Position numbers and translations under genes: made by a program
Assembly (NCBI GenBank): GCA_021904315.1
Contig: CM038920.1
Location: 13,888,001-13,952,000 of the forward strand
Length of the DNA: 64,000 nucleotides
Source of the DNA: Sphagnum magellanicum
Lineage: Eukaryota; Streptophyta; Sphagnopsida; Sphagnales; Sphagnaceae
Direction of reading: 5' to 3'
Notes under the pieces: model-generated
What the model saw: only the letters and a program-made list of their open reading frames with translations
Told to the model about the DNA's origin: nothing
Databases searched by the model: none
In this document: in pieces, positions 1-13,206 of the stretch
How the letters are laid out: each line of letters opens with the position of its first letter
Position numbering within the stretch: the first letter of the stretch is position 1

Positions 1-339
1 AACCTCTAGATCAACATGCACAAGCTTCTTCACAAGTAATTCTACATCATTTGCTAATGCCTACATTCATGATTGTTCTTCTCGTTAGGAAAAATATTTT
101 GGGTCAAGAGAATTGGGACCTCATGAGAGAACTGTGCATACATACAGAGGGAGCTTTTACCTTTGCACAAGACCTGTTCCATTCTCCATGTAGTTGTCAT
201 TACTATAGTAGCAGAACAATCAGATACTGTTAACCATAGATGACTTCTGCAGCTAAAACTTGTTTGCACTTGTATACTCATGTTGAATATGGGCTTGATG
301 TGCATGTGCAGCTACCAAACATGCCTTTCTCCTTTTCAG
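1..339. other. Probable intron or upstream region of GCP2
   Basis: No exon can be assigned here with confidence. A pyrimidine-rich stretch ends in CAG at 337-339 and makes a good acceptor for the first exon I accept. The frame stays open upstream to an ATG at 240, but that codon string does not resemble the family. The start codon of the gene is probably outside the window or in an unrecognised small exon here. Confidence 0.5.
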
Positions 340-3300
340 ATGTGGGTGAAGGCCCTGCTAAAAGATCCAGGGAGTCTGAGCAGATGGTCAGTCGGACTGC
401 TAGTGTTGTGCAGCAGTTCCACAACTTTGGTCTTGATGATCGTCAATCAGAAAGTGCCAGCTGGGTGAATTCCCGCTCTGAAAGTAGGGTCCTCATACTC
501 TCAACTTGTCCCTTCTCAAAAGTGCGGGTCTGAAATTGGGTGGCAAACAACTTCAAGTAGTGCTAATCCTAGTCTTGAAGACACCTACTTTTGGCTAATC
601 TTGTGTTGATGTCGGGTCCAATTCTGTGTCATGCAGAATATCTGGATGTACCAAAACCTCTTATAGAGGGAGTGTCTTATCCTGCAACCCCTCAGTGGAA
701 CATAGACAGACCTTATCTCACTGGCCAACATCTCTTCCAGGTATTTCTCTTTTACTGGAACCTCAATAGTCACACCCAATTACCACACTAATCTTACTGA
801 TTGCTCTACTCCAAAATTATTATTTGTAAGCAATTTTGTGTTAATCTTTCAGGACAGCAACACCAATCCCAGAAGGACCTTGACTCCACGAGGAAGCTCA
901 ACCGCAAAGGAGAGCCCTTCGGACAAGGACTCAGTCATGTAAGATATGTCTTGTGCAGTTTTGAAACCTAAAGCTAAAAATTGAGTTATGGAGTGCAAAA
1001 AGAATGCAATTCAAGTGTGTGAAGACAGATTGCACCACCTATTGTTTTTCCAAGGTTGTAGACATCCACATGACATATTGTCTCTTTGTTACAGTAACAG
1101 GGATGCCATCAGGACCCTTGGTATTTATACGCCATCTGTGCAGGTATGCTGATAGAACCTTGTTCCCCAAATGTATGCTATGTTTGTCAGTTTCTCTGAG
1201 TCAAGTTGTGTAGTTCTTAATGTTTGCAGGAACTTAAACCAGTGAAGTGTATCCATCTGGAATGGGTTTTTTGAGCATGTGGTTTTTTGAGTTGATTCAC
1301 TCTTTTGAGCCAAGGGCTGTGGTTCATCATCAAGAGCAGTTTGTAACAATATTTTGGGGCACCTGTCATATGCTTATTTCAGGGAATATCTACTGTTGTT
1401 GCAGGAAGTCCTTTAACTATGTTTGATGTATTGCAATAACAGGAGTTGCTGGTGATTGATGACTTGCTCTATGCCATGGTTGGAATTGAAGGCAAATATG
1501 TGCGAGTTCGGAGGGGACGGTTTAAGGATGGAAATACATTTTCCTTTTACATGGATCCATCCATGGATGCATCAATACATGTAAGAAGTGCCCATGTAGT
1601 GATGGCATATATTACACTAGGTGATTGAGATGCCAAGCCAGCAGTGCCTACTTGCCTGGGAAGTTCCCACCTTATGTGTGTTGAGTGCAGGAGCTTGCAA
1701 AGCGGGTTTTGCCTCTGTGCGAGAACTACATAGTGGTGAGCCAGTTCACAGAAGCCAGATCACATTTCAAACATGGGTTGGTCAATCATGCTTTTGCAGC
1801 GGCCTTGAGAGCAATTCTACAGGTTTCTTATTCCCATCTTATCTTTGCCATTTGAGTTTGAAAATGCGCTCTGTGACCATGTTGAAAAGTTTAACCTCTT
1901 GTGCAGGCTGTGTTATCTTGTGAGTTTGTTTCCTTTCAGGCCTTTTCTGGAACATCCTCATGAAAGACTCATGCCATGTTTTGTGACTTACATGGGGGGC
2001 TGACTGTCAGATTAGCTTTATGCTAGGCACTCTTGCTTTTCTGGTACTGAATGGTGTGATGTGATCGTATAGGATTATCATGCCATGGTGGCACAACTTG
2101 AGCATCAGTTCCGGTTGACACGGTTGTCACTTCAAGGTTTGTGGTTCTTCAGTCAGGTAATGTCTTCAATCTTGATTTTGGTTTTTCACTTTACATTTCT
2201 GTAGTTAATTTCTGGGCTGGAATTCCCACATGGTATCATTCTTCTTTCCACATCAATCTCTGTGTCAGGGATGCAGTACCTGGAAAACATTGCTGTTCTG
2301 GACTTGCTTAAGTGAACTCTTCTTGAAAGAAAGAGAAACTGAGAGATAAGGTTTGCTGAATGCTAGAGGCGTTTGGAATTGCAGCCAATGATTGCAGCTA
2401 TGCAAGCACTCTCCATGTGTGTGCTGAAGGCAAGTACACAGAATTCCTCAGGTGCTGCAATATTGAATCTGTTGCACAATCAGGTAAACCCTATATGCAC
2501 ATCATATAGCTATCAATATGTTCTTAGTCTTTCCCTGTTCTTTTCCCTTGCTGTCTTTCTTTGTTTCTTTGTCTGGTCTTTGTTGTGGGGTGTGTTGCTA
2601 GCCAGTAGTATGGCTGAGTCTTCCCGTTGCTTCCGGAATTGCAGCAGAAACTCAGTTCATAGGATGGTGCTTGTCACCAGCCTTTACCCACTGTAGGGAG
2701 CTGATGAAGTCAGTGGGGAAGTTGTGATAGTTAAGTCACTACATACATACTACTGTTGATGGTCCCTGAACAGGTGCGAGACTGGCATTTTTGTTCATAC
2801 CAGTGTGTGTTTTACGTTTTTCGTTTGTTTTTTTGTCTCCCCTTGTTTGGTTCTTTCTGTGGCTTCCTGAGGAAGTGTTAACCTTGCTGTTTCTTCTTCA
2901 TTGTGAGAATGGAGATTTCTCTATTCTTATGAAAGATATCATATAGCTATCAATTGACAGACCCTACATTCAGCTTTATCTTCATTCCCTGGAAGTGCAC
3001 TATTTTGAGATTGTCAGAATGAAAGGGGAAGTGGTGTGCTGATCTAAGTGCTAGCTGGATGAGATCTTGGGGTTTCCCTAACAAATGTCCTGTCTAATAG
3101 GCAACAGCCATGGCTGGGGACAGTGCTGCCAGGGCTTTGCTTCAGAAGCTTACACATGCAGCAAGTGCTCCTTACTTTGGAATCCTTGAGAGGTACTCAT
3201 CTCCAGATTGTTGTGGGAAGTCATGAGTGTGGGAATTGCTGTGAAGGCAACAACTCTGCTGATCTGATCCTTGAAGGTTATTTTCTGTTCAAGGATCTGC

Positions 3301-6300
3301 TGTTGATCCTACAAACCTTCTAAGTTGGGTACTGGGGTTGTGTGAAGGTGGGTCTATGAAGGTGTAATTGATGATCCTTATGGTGAATTCTTGATCGATG
3401 AGAACAAGTCCTTGCAGAAGGTATTTACAATACTATCATTGAGTAATTTTAGAAAACCTTGGCTGGTGTTTGGCTTCAGCCTCTTCTCATTTGTCAATAT
3501 AGATTGTCAATATTTCCTCACAGTAAGTCACAATGATGTGAGATCATCTTTCTCTGGAAGGATCTGTTCACTATTACAGCGATGTTTAAAGGTCCTGATC
3601 TTAGCCTTGGATGCTACAGGAGAGTTTGAGTCAGGATTACCATGCTACCTACTGGCAGCAGCGCTACAGCCTTCGCCGAGATATCCCAGGGTTTTTGGCA
3701 AGCTCAGCTGAAACCATTCTTACCACTGGGAAGTACTTGAATGCAGTACGTGAGTGTGGCCATTCTATCCAGGTGTGTCTCCAGGGGGTTGTTCTTTTAT
3801 TGCCTTCTTTCTATTTTGTCCCCTGTGATTTTTGTCCTAGATCCTTTGTTTGCTGAATGTGGAGGTTTTTTGTTGAGTTTTTTGCAGATTCCTTTTGCAG
3901 AGGATGCAAACCAGAGAAACATTGGTCCAAGACGTCCCTACTTGGAACGCATTAACATTGCATACGAGTTTGCAAGTGCAGAACTTCTTAATCTCATTAT
4001 CCATAAGGTGATCTAGTATGGATGCCATTCTTATGTTTGAGTCATACATATGTTGTATGCTGTAAAGCATCTCATTTAACAAGTCCAATGTCTTGCTTTT
4101 CGCATTATTCATGCCACATCTGGCCTCCATTTCCTCTTGTAGTTTTTTCCTCTACATGGGGCCATTCATGAGGCATCAGTGCTGGGGGAGCCTAGGCTTC
4201 CTAGTTGTCTTTACAGTTCTTGTATACTTCTCTACACTTATGGTTCAATAATGTTCTCTGAGATGGTGCTTACCTTTCTTGCCAAGTTTCTTGTGCTAGC
4301 AGTGACCTTGGATGGGTGGCTTCATATTGGCAGTTTGACTTGATGGGCAGGCTGCGATCAGTGAAGCATTACTTTTTTGTTGATCAGGTCTGTATCAGCA
4401 GAGTACTTTGGAAAAAATGATATGATTTTTGTGAGAAGGAATGTGGGAGTAGTGAAATAGATAATCATTATAGATGGTCATTCCCTTATGCAGCTGCATT
4501 TCTGTCTTTGGCCTGGAAGAAAATGGTTTTGACAGGAACATATGTTCTCTTGAGATAGTATTGCCAACTACCACAAGTATCATCTCTCATCGTTCTGTTT
4601 GTGGAGTTCTAAGCAATGGTGATATGGCTATTCCTTGTGGAATGCAGGGTGATTTCCTGGTTCACTTTATGGACACAGCACGAGATGAGCTTGCAAAGAG
4701 GCCTTCTGCCATGTCTATGGAGAAACTTCAGGTAAGGACTCTTTACCCTCTTGTGTCATGTCTGTGTTAACAAGAACACAATAGCCAAGGAAAGGAAGTG
4801 GCATGTTCCAAGTTGTCATGACCAGATTGTATGTCTACTAGCTGCATTGGGTGCAATTAGGGCAGTGATGAGTAATTGACTTGAGATGTAAACCATGTGA
4901 TGCACAGTCATTGTTGGAGTTGGCTTTGCGTACATCAGTTGCTGCATCAGATCCATACCATGAAGATCTCACATGCAACATTGTAAGTACTGTTCTGTCT
5001 TTGCTTCTAAAAGTCCTCTGGGCTTCGGTGGTAGCCCATACTGTGAAGCCTGACTAGTTGGGTTGGGAATCTACAGCTGTGAGAATTCAATTGTAGGCCT
5101 ACATTTTGTATTTGAAGTTAAGGGAGGGTCATGCTTATTTAATCTCAGTAGTGAGTTTTTTTTCAGTGATCCTCATTTGCCTCATGATCATGTTGGAAAT
5201 GGCAGGAGAGATCAAACTTACTGACTCAGCTGCAGAACATCAGCCAGAATGGAGCAGGGCCTGCTCATTATAACTCCCAGCGCGCAGATTCAACTGATGC
5301 TAGTAGTCTCCAGGGGATGGCATCTGGAAGCATAACAGGCCTGGAGACTTTTACTTTGGACTACAAGGTTAGGCAGGAAGTCTTTTCAAAATCCTGTTAT
5401 TCTTCAATCAAAATTTTGGAGTGAGATAGAATAAGGAAGTGCCCAGAGACTAATTACTGCTGTATGAGGTAAGAACAATGTGAGAGTCCCTTATCTCTAC
5501 TATCGTTGACAGGCCTTAGTGGAGGTAACAAGTGAGTAGTCCAAGATGAGGAGAATGGTTTTTATTTTGTTCCTGACTTTGGATGCCAAATATGGGAATG
5601 AAGAAGTGACATGGGAGTGCTTTAGCTGGTAGAGACTCAGTGGTCAGGGTGGTTGATGGGTTGTAGGTGAGGTGGCCACTATCTCTGGTAATTTCCAGAA
5701 AAGCATTGACCAAATATCAGCTCATATTTCGGCATCTCTTTCACTGTAAGCATGTCGAGCGCCAGCTGTGTGCCACCTGGCAATTGCACCAGGTACACTT
5801 CTGTTTCATCAGCACCTTCTGTTCATTCACTACTTTGAAGTTTATCATGAAAGAAAGGCATTGTAGCCAAGAGACTGCTTAATGCTGCAACACACTTGTT
5901 GATTTGTTTTGCAGTCAGCTGCTCGCTCATTCAATTCCTTGGGAACAGCTATGTCACAGTCATATGTCTTATGCCATCGCATGCTGCACTTCCTACAAAC
6001 ATTTGAACATTACATGACTTTTGAGGTTTGCAGCTAAGCTTGTTTTCTTGCCTGTCATTGCTTAGTCTCAGTTGGTGGCATGCCACCTCTTGGAGAAGAG
6101 CACAGCAGCTTTCTGTGCCTTGTGTGATGCTTGTCATGTGCGTTGCTATGACCTGAGAATTGGGATAAGAATGCAAAGAAGGACCATACAAACCATGCAA
6201 AGAGGGTTTTGCTCATCTTGGCCCATCTTTGATGTGGTGTGTTGTAGTTTTGTCTTGCTCTGTAGTGAGTGAATAGTTATATCTTTGAATCAGTTTTTGT

Positions 6301-7531
6301 TGTGTAGATACATCATGATGTGGGTGTAAGCAGAGAACTAGACTTTGGAGAGAACTTGATGAATAATATCCTAAATAAGTGGTGGTTCCATCTGTGCTCA
6401 GGTGCTTGAACCTAATTGGCATGTCATGCATGGCCAGCTACAAAGTGCGAAAAGCATTGATGAGGTGGGCACACTTTGTACACAGAGCTGGTATTAAGAG
6501 TAGCAAACATGAACTTTTGTGGTAGTCAGGCTTCAACTGGTGTACTTTGAGGGGTTTGCAGTTGTTTCTTTCAATAAGTCTGGTCTTTTATCTTGTCTAC
6601 ATATGGAGCAGAAGGTTCTTGGTTCCTACTCTTATTCAGTACACACAAGGGTTGCAGGTTATGCAGCATCATGATGCTTTCTTGGACAAGTGCCTTAAAC
6701 AATGTATGCTCTTCTGGCCTCAGATTCTGAAGGTATGTACTTGCCCTACCGCATGCTTTTTGAGGAGACCATCTCTAACTTATAACTATTGTGCCTGATG
6801 ATTGACTTCAAGCAGTTGCTTTTGTTTTGGGCTTATGACTGTACTATATTGTCAATTCATGGAGGTCCATCTTGGATTAGACTAGTTGCTTAGTATTGTC
6901 TCAATGAAAAGAACTCTGATGCTTGGGTTTGTGCATCATATTATGCCTTAAGCTACAGTTTGCCAGAAATTTTCCCATAAACAAAGCCATCCTCAGACTG
7001 TTATGGGTTTGGATTTATCTTTCTAGCAAGGAAAATGCCTGACCAAAGTTGAGTGGTATGTTATACAGAAAGTGGACAAGCTGAAGTCCATTTGTCTACA
7101 TTATGCAATTGCAACTCAATGGTTAATTCCAGCCTTGTTCCGAGGAGAAAGTTTTGACTCTCAAGAGCCTGCCTTCAACAGCAACAAAGTAGCAAAGAAA
7201 GGATACAAGTCACAATGGGCAAGACAAGCAGCAGATGACACAAACTTCAAGACTACAGTAGGGTACTGCCTTAAACCTTTCTCCATCTTGCTTGTTACAA
7301 TTGTGCATTGGAGCTCCAGAACTGAAGGCAAGGAGGTGCATGTGTTGAGAGAAAGTGACAAAATGCAGTGCATAAGTTGTTTGTCACTGGGTGCTTTTGT
7401 GCAGGAAACTAGATGAGGAGTTTATTAAAGAGTTGAAGTCCCTTGTTGTGCTACTCAGTAATGGATCACAGACAGAGCCATACTTGGCACACCTTGCACA
7501 AGGCTTGCAAGCAGTGGAACAGGCAGCCTAA
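340..7531 (+). CDS. GCP2: Gamma-tubulin complex protein 2 (SPC97 family), 5' partial, 22 exons seen
   Basis: GCP2 pairs with GCP3 and gamma-tubulin in the small gamma-tubulin complex that nucleates microtubules; plant cells use it at the nuclear envelope, cortex and spindle. Exons by GT-AG sites: 340-480, 637-740, 853-938, 1095-1143, 1443-1580, 1691-1822, 2073-2156, 2385-2483, 3101-3192, 3348-3420, 3620-3772, 3888-4007, 4334-4387, 4648-4731, 4908-4982, 5206-5367, 5667-5792, 5915-6025, 6402-6464, 6658-6732, 7069-7262, 7405-7531. They join in frame into about 780 codons ending in TAA at 7529-7531. Family landmarks: [14 protein letters not shown] (2nd exon), [20 protein letters not shown] opening the N-terminal GRIP1 region near residue 127, [29 protein letters not shown] opening the C-terminal gamma-tubulin-binding domain near residue 442, [11 protein letters not shown] and the ending [13 protein letters not shown]. 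The Ser-rich N-terminal part is longer than I recall for Arabidopsis GCP2. All introns are GT-AG. Other GCP paralogues are unlikely given these motifs. Confidence 0.93.
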
Positions 7532-8329
7532 ACTTCCAGATCACCACACCATCAGTTGGAAGGAACTGTGTACGCAACACCATCACCTCAGTCTTGAAAT
7601 TATCTTGGAGAGGGACAAAACATTGTACCAATAGATAGTTGTTCTACCCTTATCATGACCAGAGCTAGCTGTGGACTCTGCAACTTGTCCAGATGTATTG
7701 CAGCCTTTGTTTTAGCCTTGACTGCCATATATTGCAGTTGTGGAAGATGCCATCAAGTGCACATCTACTGGAGATTGCCACTCCTAGTTTTTTACTGGCT
7801 TTTGTTAGCTTTGATGGGTTTTATGGGTATAGGTCTGTGCTACTCTGCCATGAGAGAACCTACAGACTTTTACTTAGTGAAGGCAATATAACAGCCATTT
7901 GCTGTTGGTTGACATCTTGCTGCTTCTGGGGTTGAGATTCCAATTGATCAGAATTGGCAAAATTAGATTTAATTCCTGAACTCAAAATTTGCATTTGCAG
8001 AGTGAAAATAGCCAATGTATCAAGGCCAATGTAACCAATGATAAGGTTCACCTTGTGATCTATATATGTTGATTTGGATCTGGGTTATCTGGAAGAGGAC
8101 CAGAACTGGGTGTGATCTTCAGAGCCAGAACCGAAACTAGGACTTAAAAAGAAGAGAACTGGACCTGGATTCTGTTTTTTTGGGAACTGGAATGGAAATC
8201 ACTTGCTCTTTAGAACTGGAACTGGAGGTTGAAGGAAGAGTAAAAAACTCCCTCTCCCCACCTGCACACACAGGTCCATTCTTCCGTACTCTACATATTT
8301 CACCCTCGTTTGCATGATAGCCCCCATTG
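7532..8329. other. GCP2 3' region and intergenic spacer
   Basis: No coding exon is recognisable. The stretch holds the presumed GCP2 3' untranslated region. From about 8090 to 8240 it contains degenerate short repeats of the type GAACTGGAACTGGA / CCAGAACCGAAAC, like the longer array at 39.9-41.4 kb. No strong polyadenylation signal stands out. Confidence 0.5.
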
Positions 8330-9511
8330 GGGATCGAAGTTCCAACAGATGGAAATGTGGTCACCTCGGGGACGAGATGGGACGAGAAAAGTGCTCAATG
8401 GTACGCCGTCTCCGGTGATCTCGTGAAAGACAGAGACTTGTATATTGAGCATTTTCTCTGTCGTCGGTTAACCTCCGTCCCCGACAGTATCACAACCAAC
8501 GCACAAAAAAATTGTAAGTTCTGCCCTTCTTCCTGCGCTTTGCATTTGCACCTTTCTTGGCATCTCTGGGACTCGAAATTCGGAAGCAGATTCACGAGCT
8601 TGTTCAATTAAATCACAGTTCAATTGTGGATCCGAAATGCAGAAATCGGGTGCCGAGCTTTTTTGATTTGGTTTTGATTTGGCGTTTTGCGTTGTAATTC
8701 GCGCGATATTGGCATCCGAGCCGTTTCCTTGGCAACGCTATTACCATCACCTCTTTACTGTTGCATTACTTCTTCTGATCCTGTTACTATTTTGTCGAGT
8801 TGTGTATTGGCTTGGCACCGCGACTTCTTGTGTACTGGTTCGATCCTTTTCGCCTTCGATTTCGCGCACGCACATAAATTTTCTGTTCTGTTTTGTTATC
8901 GAGGTCTCTTTCTTTACATCTCGCAAGTTTTTTTCCAGAGTTCTCGAGTCCCAGTCTATATTGCAGGTTTGAACTTGCTGTGTTTCGAAGCGGAGAATCC
9001 TGTTCCGGCTTCCCCCACCTTGCTGCCTTTGAATTTGGAAAACTATTCGCACAGTGCCAGGTTTCTCGTTGCTTGATTTTACACGACATCGTGCAACTTT
9101 TAATCGGTGATTCATGCGAGTCTTTTCTTGGCTTTAGTATTTGGTAACGGACACATGCAGTGTTTCAGTTTCTTACAGTTCCGATTCTGGCCGTTCTCTT
9201 TCCAATCCTTCAAGCGAGTACTTCCGCACTTGTTTGAATCGGAAAAAAACGAGGCGTTTCTATGATCATGATTGCAGGTTGTGGTTTCAGGAGCGTTCTT
9301 GCAGCTTGATCATGATTTGATGACATTTCGCAAGCGATGACAGGCAGGCGTTCTCATGTTTACTATAGTGTTCACATTTATCGATCTGCCTCGGCATGCT
9401 TGGATCTTGTCAATTGTAGAATCTGTATATTGCTCTTCAACGTACTTGGAGCATTTCGATTCTGAAGGACAACAAAATCACTGTTTCTTTTTAATCTGCA
9501 ATCAAAGCATC
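8330..9511 (+). promoter_or_regulatory. Probable promoter and 5' leader of the RSPH14-like gene
   Basis: This GC-richer, pyrimidine-rich segment (CTCTTT, CTTCTTCC and similar tracts) lies just upstream of the RSPH14 start and has the feel of a plant 5' untranslated region, possibly with a leader intron. An in-frame ATG at 9356 would add 52 residues (MFTIVFTFID...) that are hydrophobic and do not look like the family N-terminus. I therefore keep the start at 9512. No TATA box was assigned. Confidence 0.4.
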
Positions 9512-12500
9512 ATGGTGAATGCAGCTGACAAGGCTCTGACAGATGCAACGATTCAACAGTACGAGGATTGGAAATACGCATGCCAGCAGATGAGAACGGA
9601 GGACATGGTGAAGTTCGTGAATGTGCCGGACTGTGAAGAAGGATATCCATTGTTCAAGTCTGAGCTTCCCCCAGGCGAACAGCTTGTACAGCACGCCATA
9701 CATCCTCCTCCCAAGCCTAAGCCGGAGACCAGAGTCACCCTCGCATTCGGAAACTTCATGTACTCGAAGCTCGTGAGTACTTCCGTTTCACCAATCCTGG
9801 TCTTTGTTTAGTCCAAAAGATTGGTATTGCTACAGAATCTCAGCAGCACCTGGAATAGATTGCAATTCCACTGCTTTTGGAACACCGAGTCAGCCCCTTG
9901 AATCTGGAAGCAAAACATATAAAAACCATGATCTGATGCATCTGCAAGCTGATATTCTTGAAGCATCTCTCATGAGTTGTTGCATGAGTTGTTCTGCTTC
10001 TGTCTGACTTTTGTGACAATATTTTATTTATGCATGGTCAGGTGCGTCTGCTGAAGGACAAAGATATTGTTGTCAGACAGAAGTCCGTAACTTGGGCAGT
10101 TGAGCTCCTCTCTGTTCCAAGCAGTCGTGTACGCTGTCTTGCTGCTGGTAGGTAGTGATGTCAGTGAAATGCATTTGTCAACAGCACTGCCCAATTCAAA
10201 TATCTCATTCTTTTTATTTCCTGACTCTAAGTGCAGAGATTTTTCTCTTCGTGTATTGTCTCAGAGAGTTGCTCAATTTCTACATGTGAATGTATAGGTT
10301 TTCTACCCATACTTGCCAAAATGGTAGTGGAGAAGGACATGTTCATTCAGCAGGAGCTTGCACTCTGCTTCAAGTATGCCTCAGGTGACAATGTTTCAAC
10401 TCCAGAATTCAATGGAAGGAGGGCAAATTCCCTCCATTTCTTTGGTGCCATGTGAGTATGGTGTCCAAATTGTAGTTTTTCTGCATTAGTTTCTCATCTT
10501 TGAGCGTTTTCTCATGCTCAATAAGAACAATACCTGTCAGCTTGGCTCATGTGCCAAAATCACAATCCCTTCCTGTACAGTGCAGATTACAGACCCCTCT
10601 AGTATGATGGCAGACCCTGTATATGCTGGGTGTGTTTTGCTGTTTTCAGAGTTTGGGCAAAGAAATCTTCTTCCTTATGTCCTTGATACCTGCTGATGTG
10701 GCTCTTTGATCACAGCTTCCGATACGACATGGGATGATCTGTGTACTTTGGGGTGTATCAACTTCCTTGTTGACATGGTATTTTCTCCTTTCTAGTGAAC
10801 TTTGTGAAGGTTGGTGAACAAACATCAGCATGATCTAGAATCAGGGAAGAGATAGTTACAAACTCTTACCAGATGCCCCAAGGGCTTGTGGGACCATGAA
10901 TGTCAGGAAACAAGTTGGCTCTCCCTTATGACAAGACATGACTTGTGCCTCAAAGACCTGCTCAGAATGATGAAAACACATTCTGAGTTTTCCACAATCT
11001 TTTCCTCGATTATCATGAGACTGACTATGGTCACCAGTGCTCCAAAATCATTGTGATGTGGTTGATTGCAATCTATTGGAATACAAAATTGACAGGCTTG
11101 CATTTGACTACAAACTACTGTTAATGCAGGTAGCTGACAGCAACATTATTTTGAGGGGAAATGCCCTTTCTGCCCTGAATGATGCAGCCCTTTCTGATGA
11201 AGGTATGCTGAAAACATGACTCACGTGCTCATGTGTCATCTTTCTCTGGAGAACATGGCTTGAGACTGAATTTTACTCCTTGGCAGAGTTTCATTCCTTT
11301 GCCTGCACAACTCTTTTAACTACCTCTTGCACATAGATTTGTGTGATTAATTCAGCATGTAGTCCAGTTAGGTAGGCCAATACCCAAGTGGAAATGTTCA
11401 GGATGACATCAACATTGACCTCATCAGAATCACTATGCAGATCATGTAACAATGGCACATGAACCCTGATGTCACAGGGATGTGTGGAATCAAGTGTCAG
11501 AAATACAACTCATAAAAATACATTCTTCCATGGATCATAAACATGTGCAACAAAAAATGTCTATGTGCTGTGGCAAGTGAAGAGCCAACAGGGATTACTC
11601 TTCCTCCATCACATTGATGTTAACTTTGCAAGTCAATATGCAGAGCAATTCATATTTCAGAGGGCCAGATATAGTGTTACCTATTTTTTGGGGTGCAAGT
11701 TGGAAAATGGGAAATGCTGCGGTTCTGAGATTGTGTGTCTTAAGTATTATACAAATTGGAGAAACTTAGAAAGAAATTTTATCTGGAAATGTGTAGATTT
11801 CTTGAGCATAGATTGCCAACTGAAATCATGAAACCATTGTTATGGCTTTTTAACAGTGAGGAAGGAGCTGGTGTCAAATGGGAAAACCCTGACATTCATC
11901 TTGAAGTGTATCAATAAGGAGCCAGATAGAACTTGCATGATTTTGGAATTTGACCTTCTTTCCAAGTGTGTCGCTGGCTTGAATTATGATCAGATGGCGC
12001 TTACAGAGCTTTTGAAGGTAGTGTATATATTCAACAGCCTCTGGTTGCTAACTTCTCGGTGAAGCTCAATCCAATATTATCCAAAAAACAGACTTCTGTT
12101 ATGTCAGTGAAGATTGTCAGTTTACAGAGAAGCCAGGGTTTGACCTTCTAGTCTGCCTGTCTGCTGACTCCTATATGTTTAAGTGTGGCTGAAGGTCAAT
12201 GCAGTCCCAACAGCACTTGAAATATCAAGCTTTACTTTTCTAGACTTGAAGGAGGCAGCTGTACGGTTTCTGTGCCTTCTATGGTATGTAGGCCTCAGCT
12301 CCCTGGGGTTAAGATGACTCTTTCCTTTGTTCTTCTTGAGAGCACACATATGATCACATTCCCAAGAGTAACTCTGACAGACAATGTGAAATTGTGCTGC
12401 CTTGTGTGTGGAAGCTTTGATGTTGTTGGGAAGGAGCAAGCTGTAAAATTGAATGCTGTGGATATAATGATACCATATCTCTATCATACTGAACCACGAA

Positions 12501-13206
12501 TTCAGGCTTTTGGAGTAGCTGCACTCATGAGGTGTAAACCTCTCCCATTCTGAACATCTTGGTAGATGTTTCTAGAGTTTTCCGATGTCAAGTGCCGTCT
12601 ATATCTTGTTCAGTACTTCCAGGGTCATAGTGTATGTCTTCATTAATCTCTCATCATGGTCCATGTTTACACTTGACTGTGCTGGTGACAAATGCACTTT
12701 GAACATATGATGTGCAGCATTACAATCAATATTGATGCCAAGCATGCAATGTTCAATTCCAAGGTGCCAACCCCATCAGCAAAGAAAATCTTAATTGCAC
12801 AAGGTGTTCCAGTATTGCTGCCCATGCTTGATCTAAATGATGATTTATTGTGCCTCTATATCCTCCAGGTTCATTCTCTCTTCCCACTGATCTCCATGGA
12901 TCATTCAATTCCAGCCTGCTACACTTGATAACATCAACCCATAGCTTTGATGAGCACCTAAAAGAATTTTTCAACTGTGTAGTTGTGTTTGTGTCATAAG
13001 TAATCACGTTCTATGTCCTTGTGCAGCTCCTTATTAACACAGCTGAGCACCCCAAAGCAAGGGCAGCTCTGAAAGGTGGCATTACCATATTAAGGGACAT
13101 GATCAAGGTATGTGCATCTGCTCTACTCAAGCGTTGCAGCAGACAAGCGATCCAACAGCTTCAATTCACATCCCGACCATTCAAGAATCTTGCATTTGTC
13201 AGATGA
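9512..13206 (+). CDS. RSPH14: Radial spoke head 14-like armadillo-repeat protein, 10 coding exons
   Basis: RSPH14 (RTDR1 in older literature) is an armadillo/HEAT-repeat protein associated with the radial spokes of motile 9+2 axonemes. Coding exons by GT-AG sites: 9512-9772, 10042-10147, 10298-10384, 10716-10777, 11130-11202, 11857-12017, 12195-12283, 12415-12531, 12718-12868, 13027-13206. They sum to 1287 bases, a 428-residue protein with a stop at 13204-13206. Helical repeats are visible throughout: TRVTLAFGNFMYSKL, LLKDKDIVVRQKSVTWAVEL, NIILRGNALSALNDAALSDE, EPRIQAFGVAALM, LLINTAEHPKARAALKGG. The last exon is read through to RQAIQQLQFTSRPFK, because using the AG at 13138 would leave a 32-base intron. 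The protein is longer than human RSPH14 (about 350 residues). The weakest exon is 10716-10777. Start chosen: the ATG of MVNAADKALTDA. In this plant it should act in sperm flagella. Confidence 0.85.

Noticed and set aside
9356-9511. Upstream in-frame ATG as the RSPH14 start
   Set aside because: The extra 52 residues are hydrophobic, unlike the family, and the sequence reads as leader; start kept at 9512.
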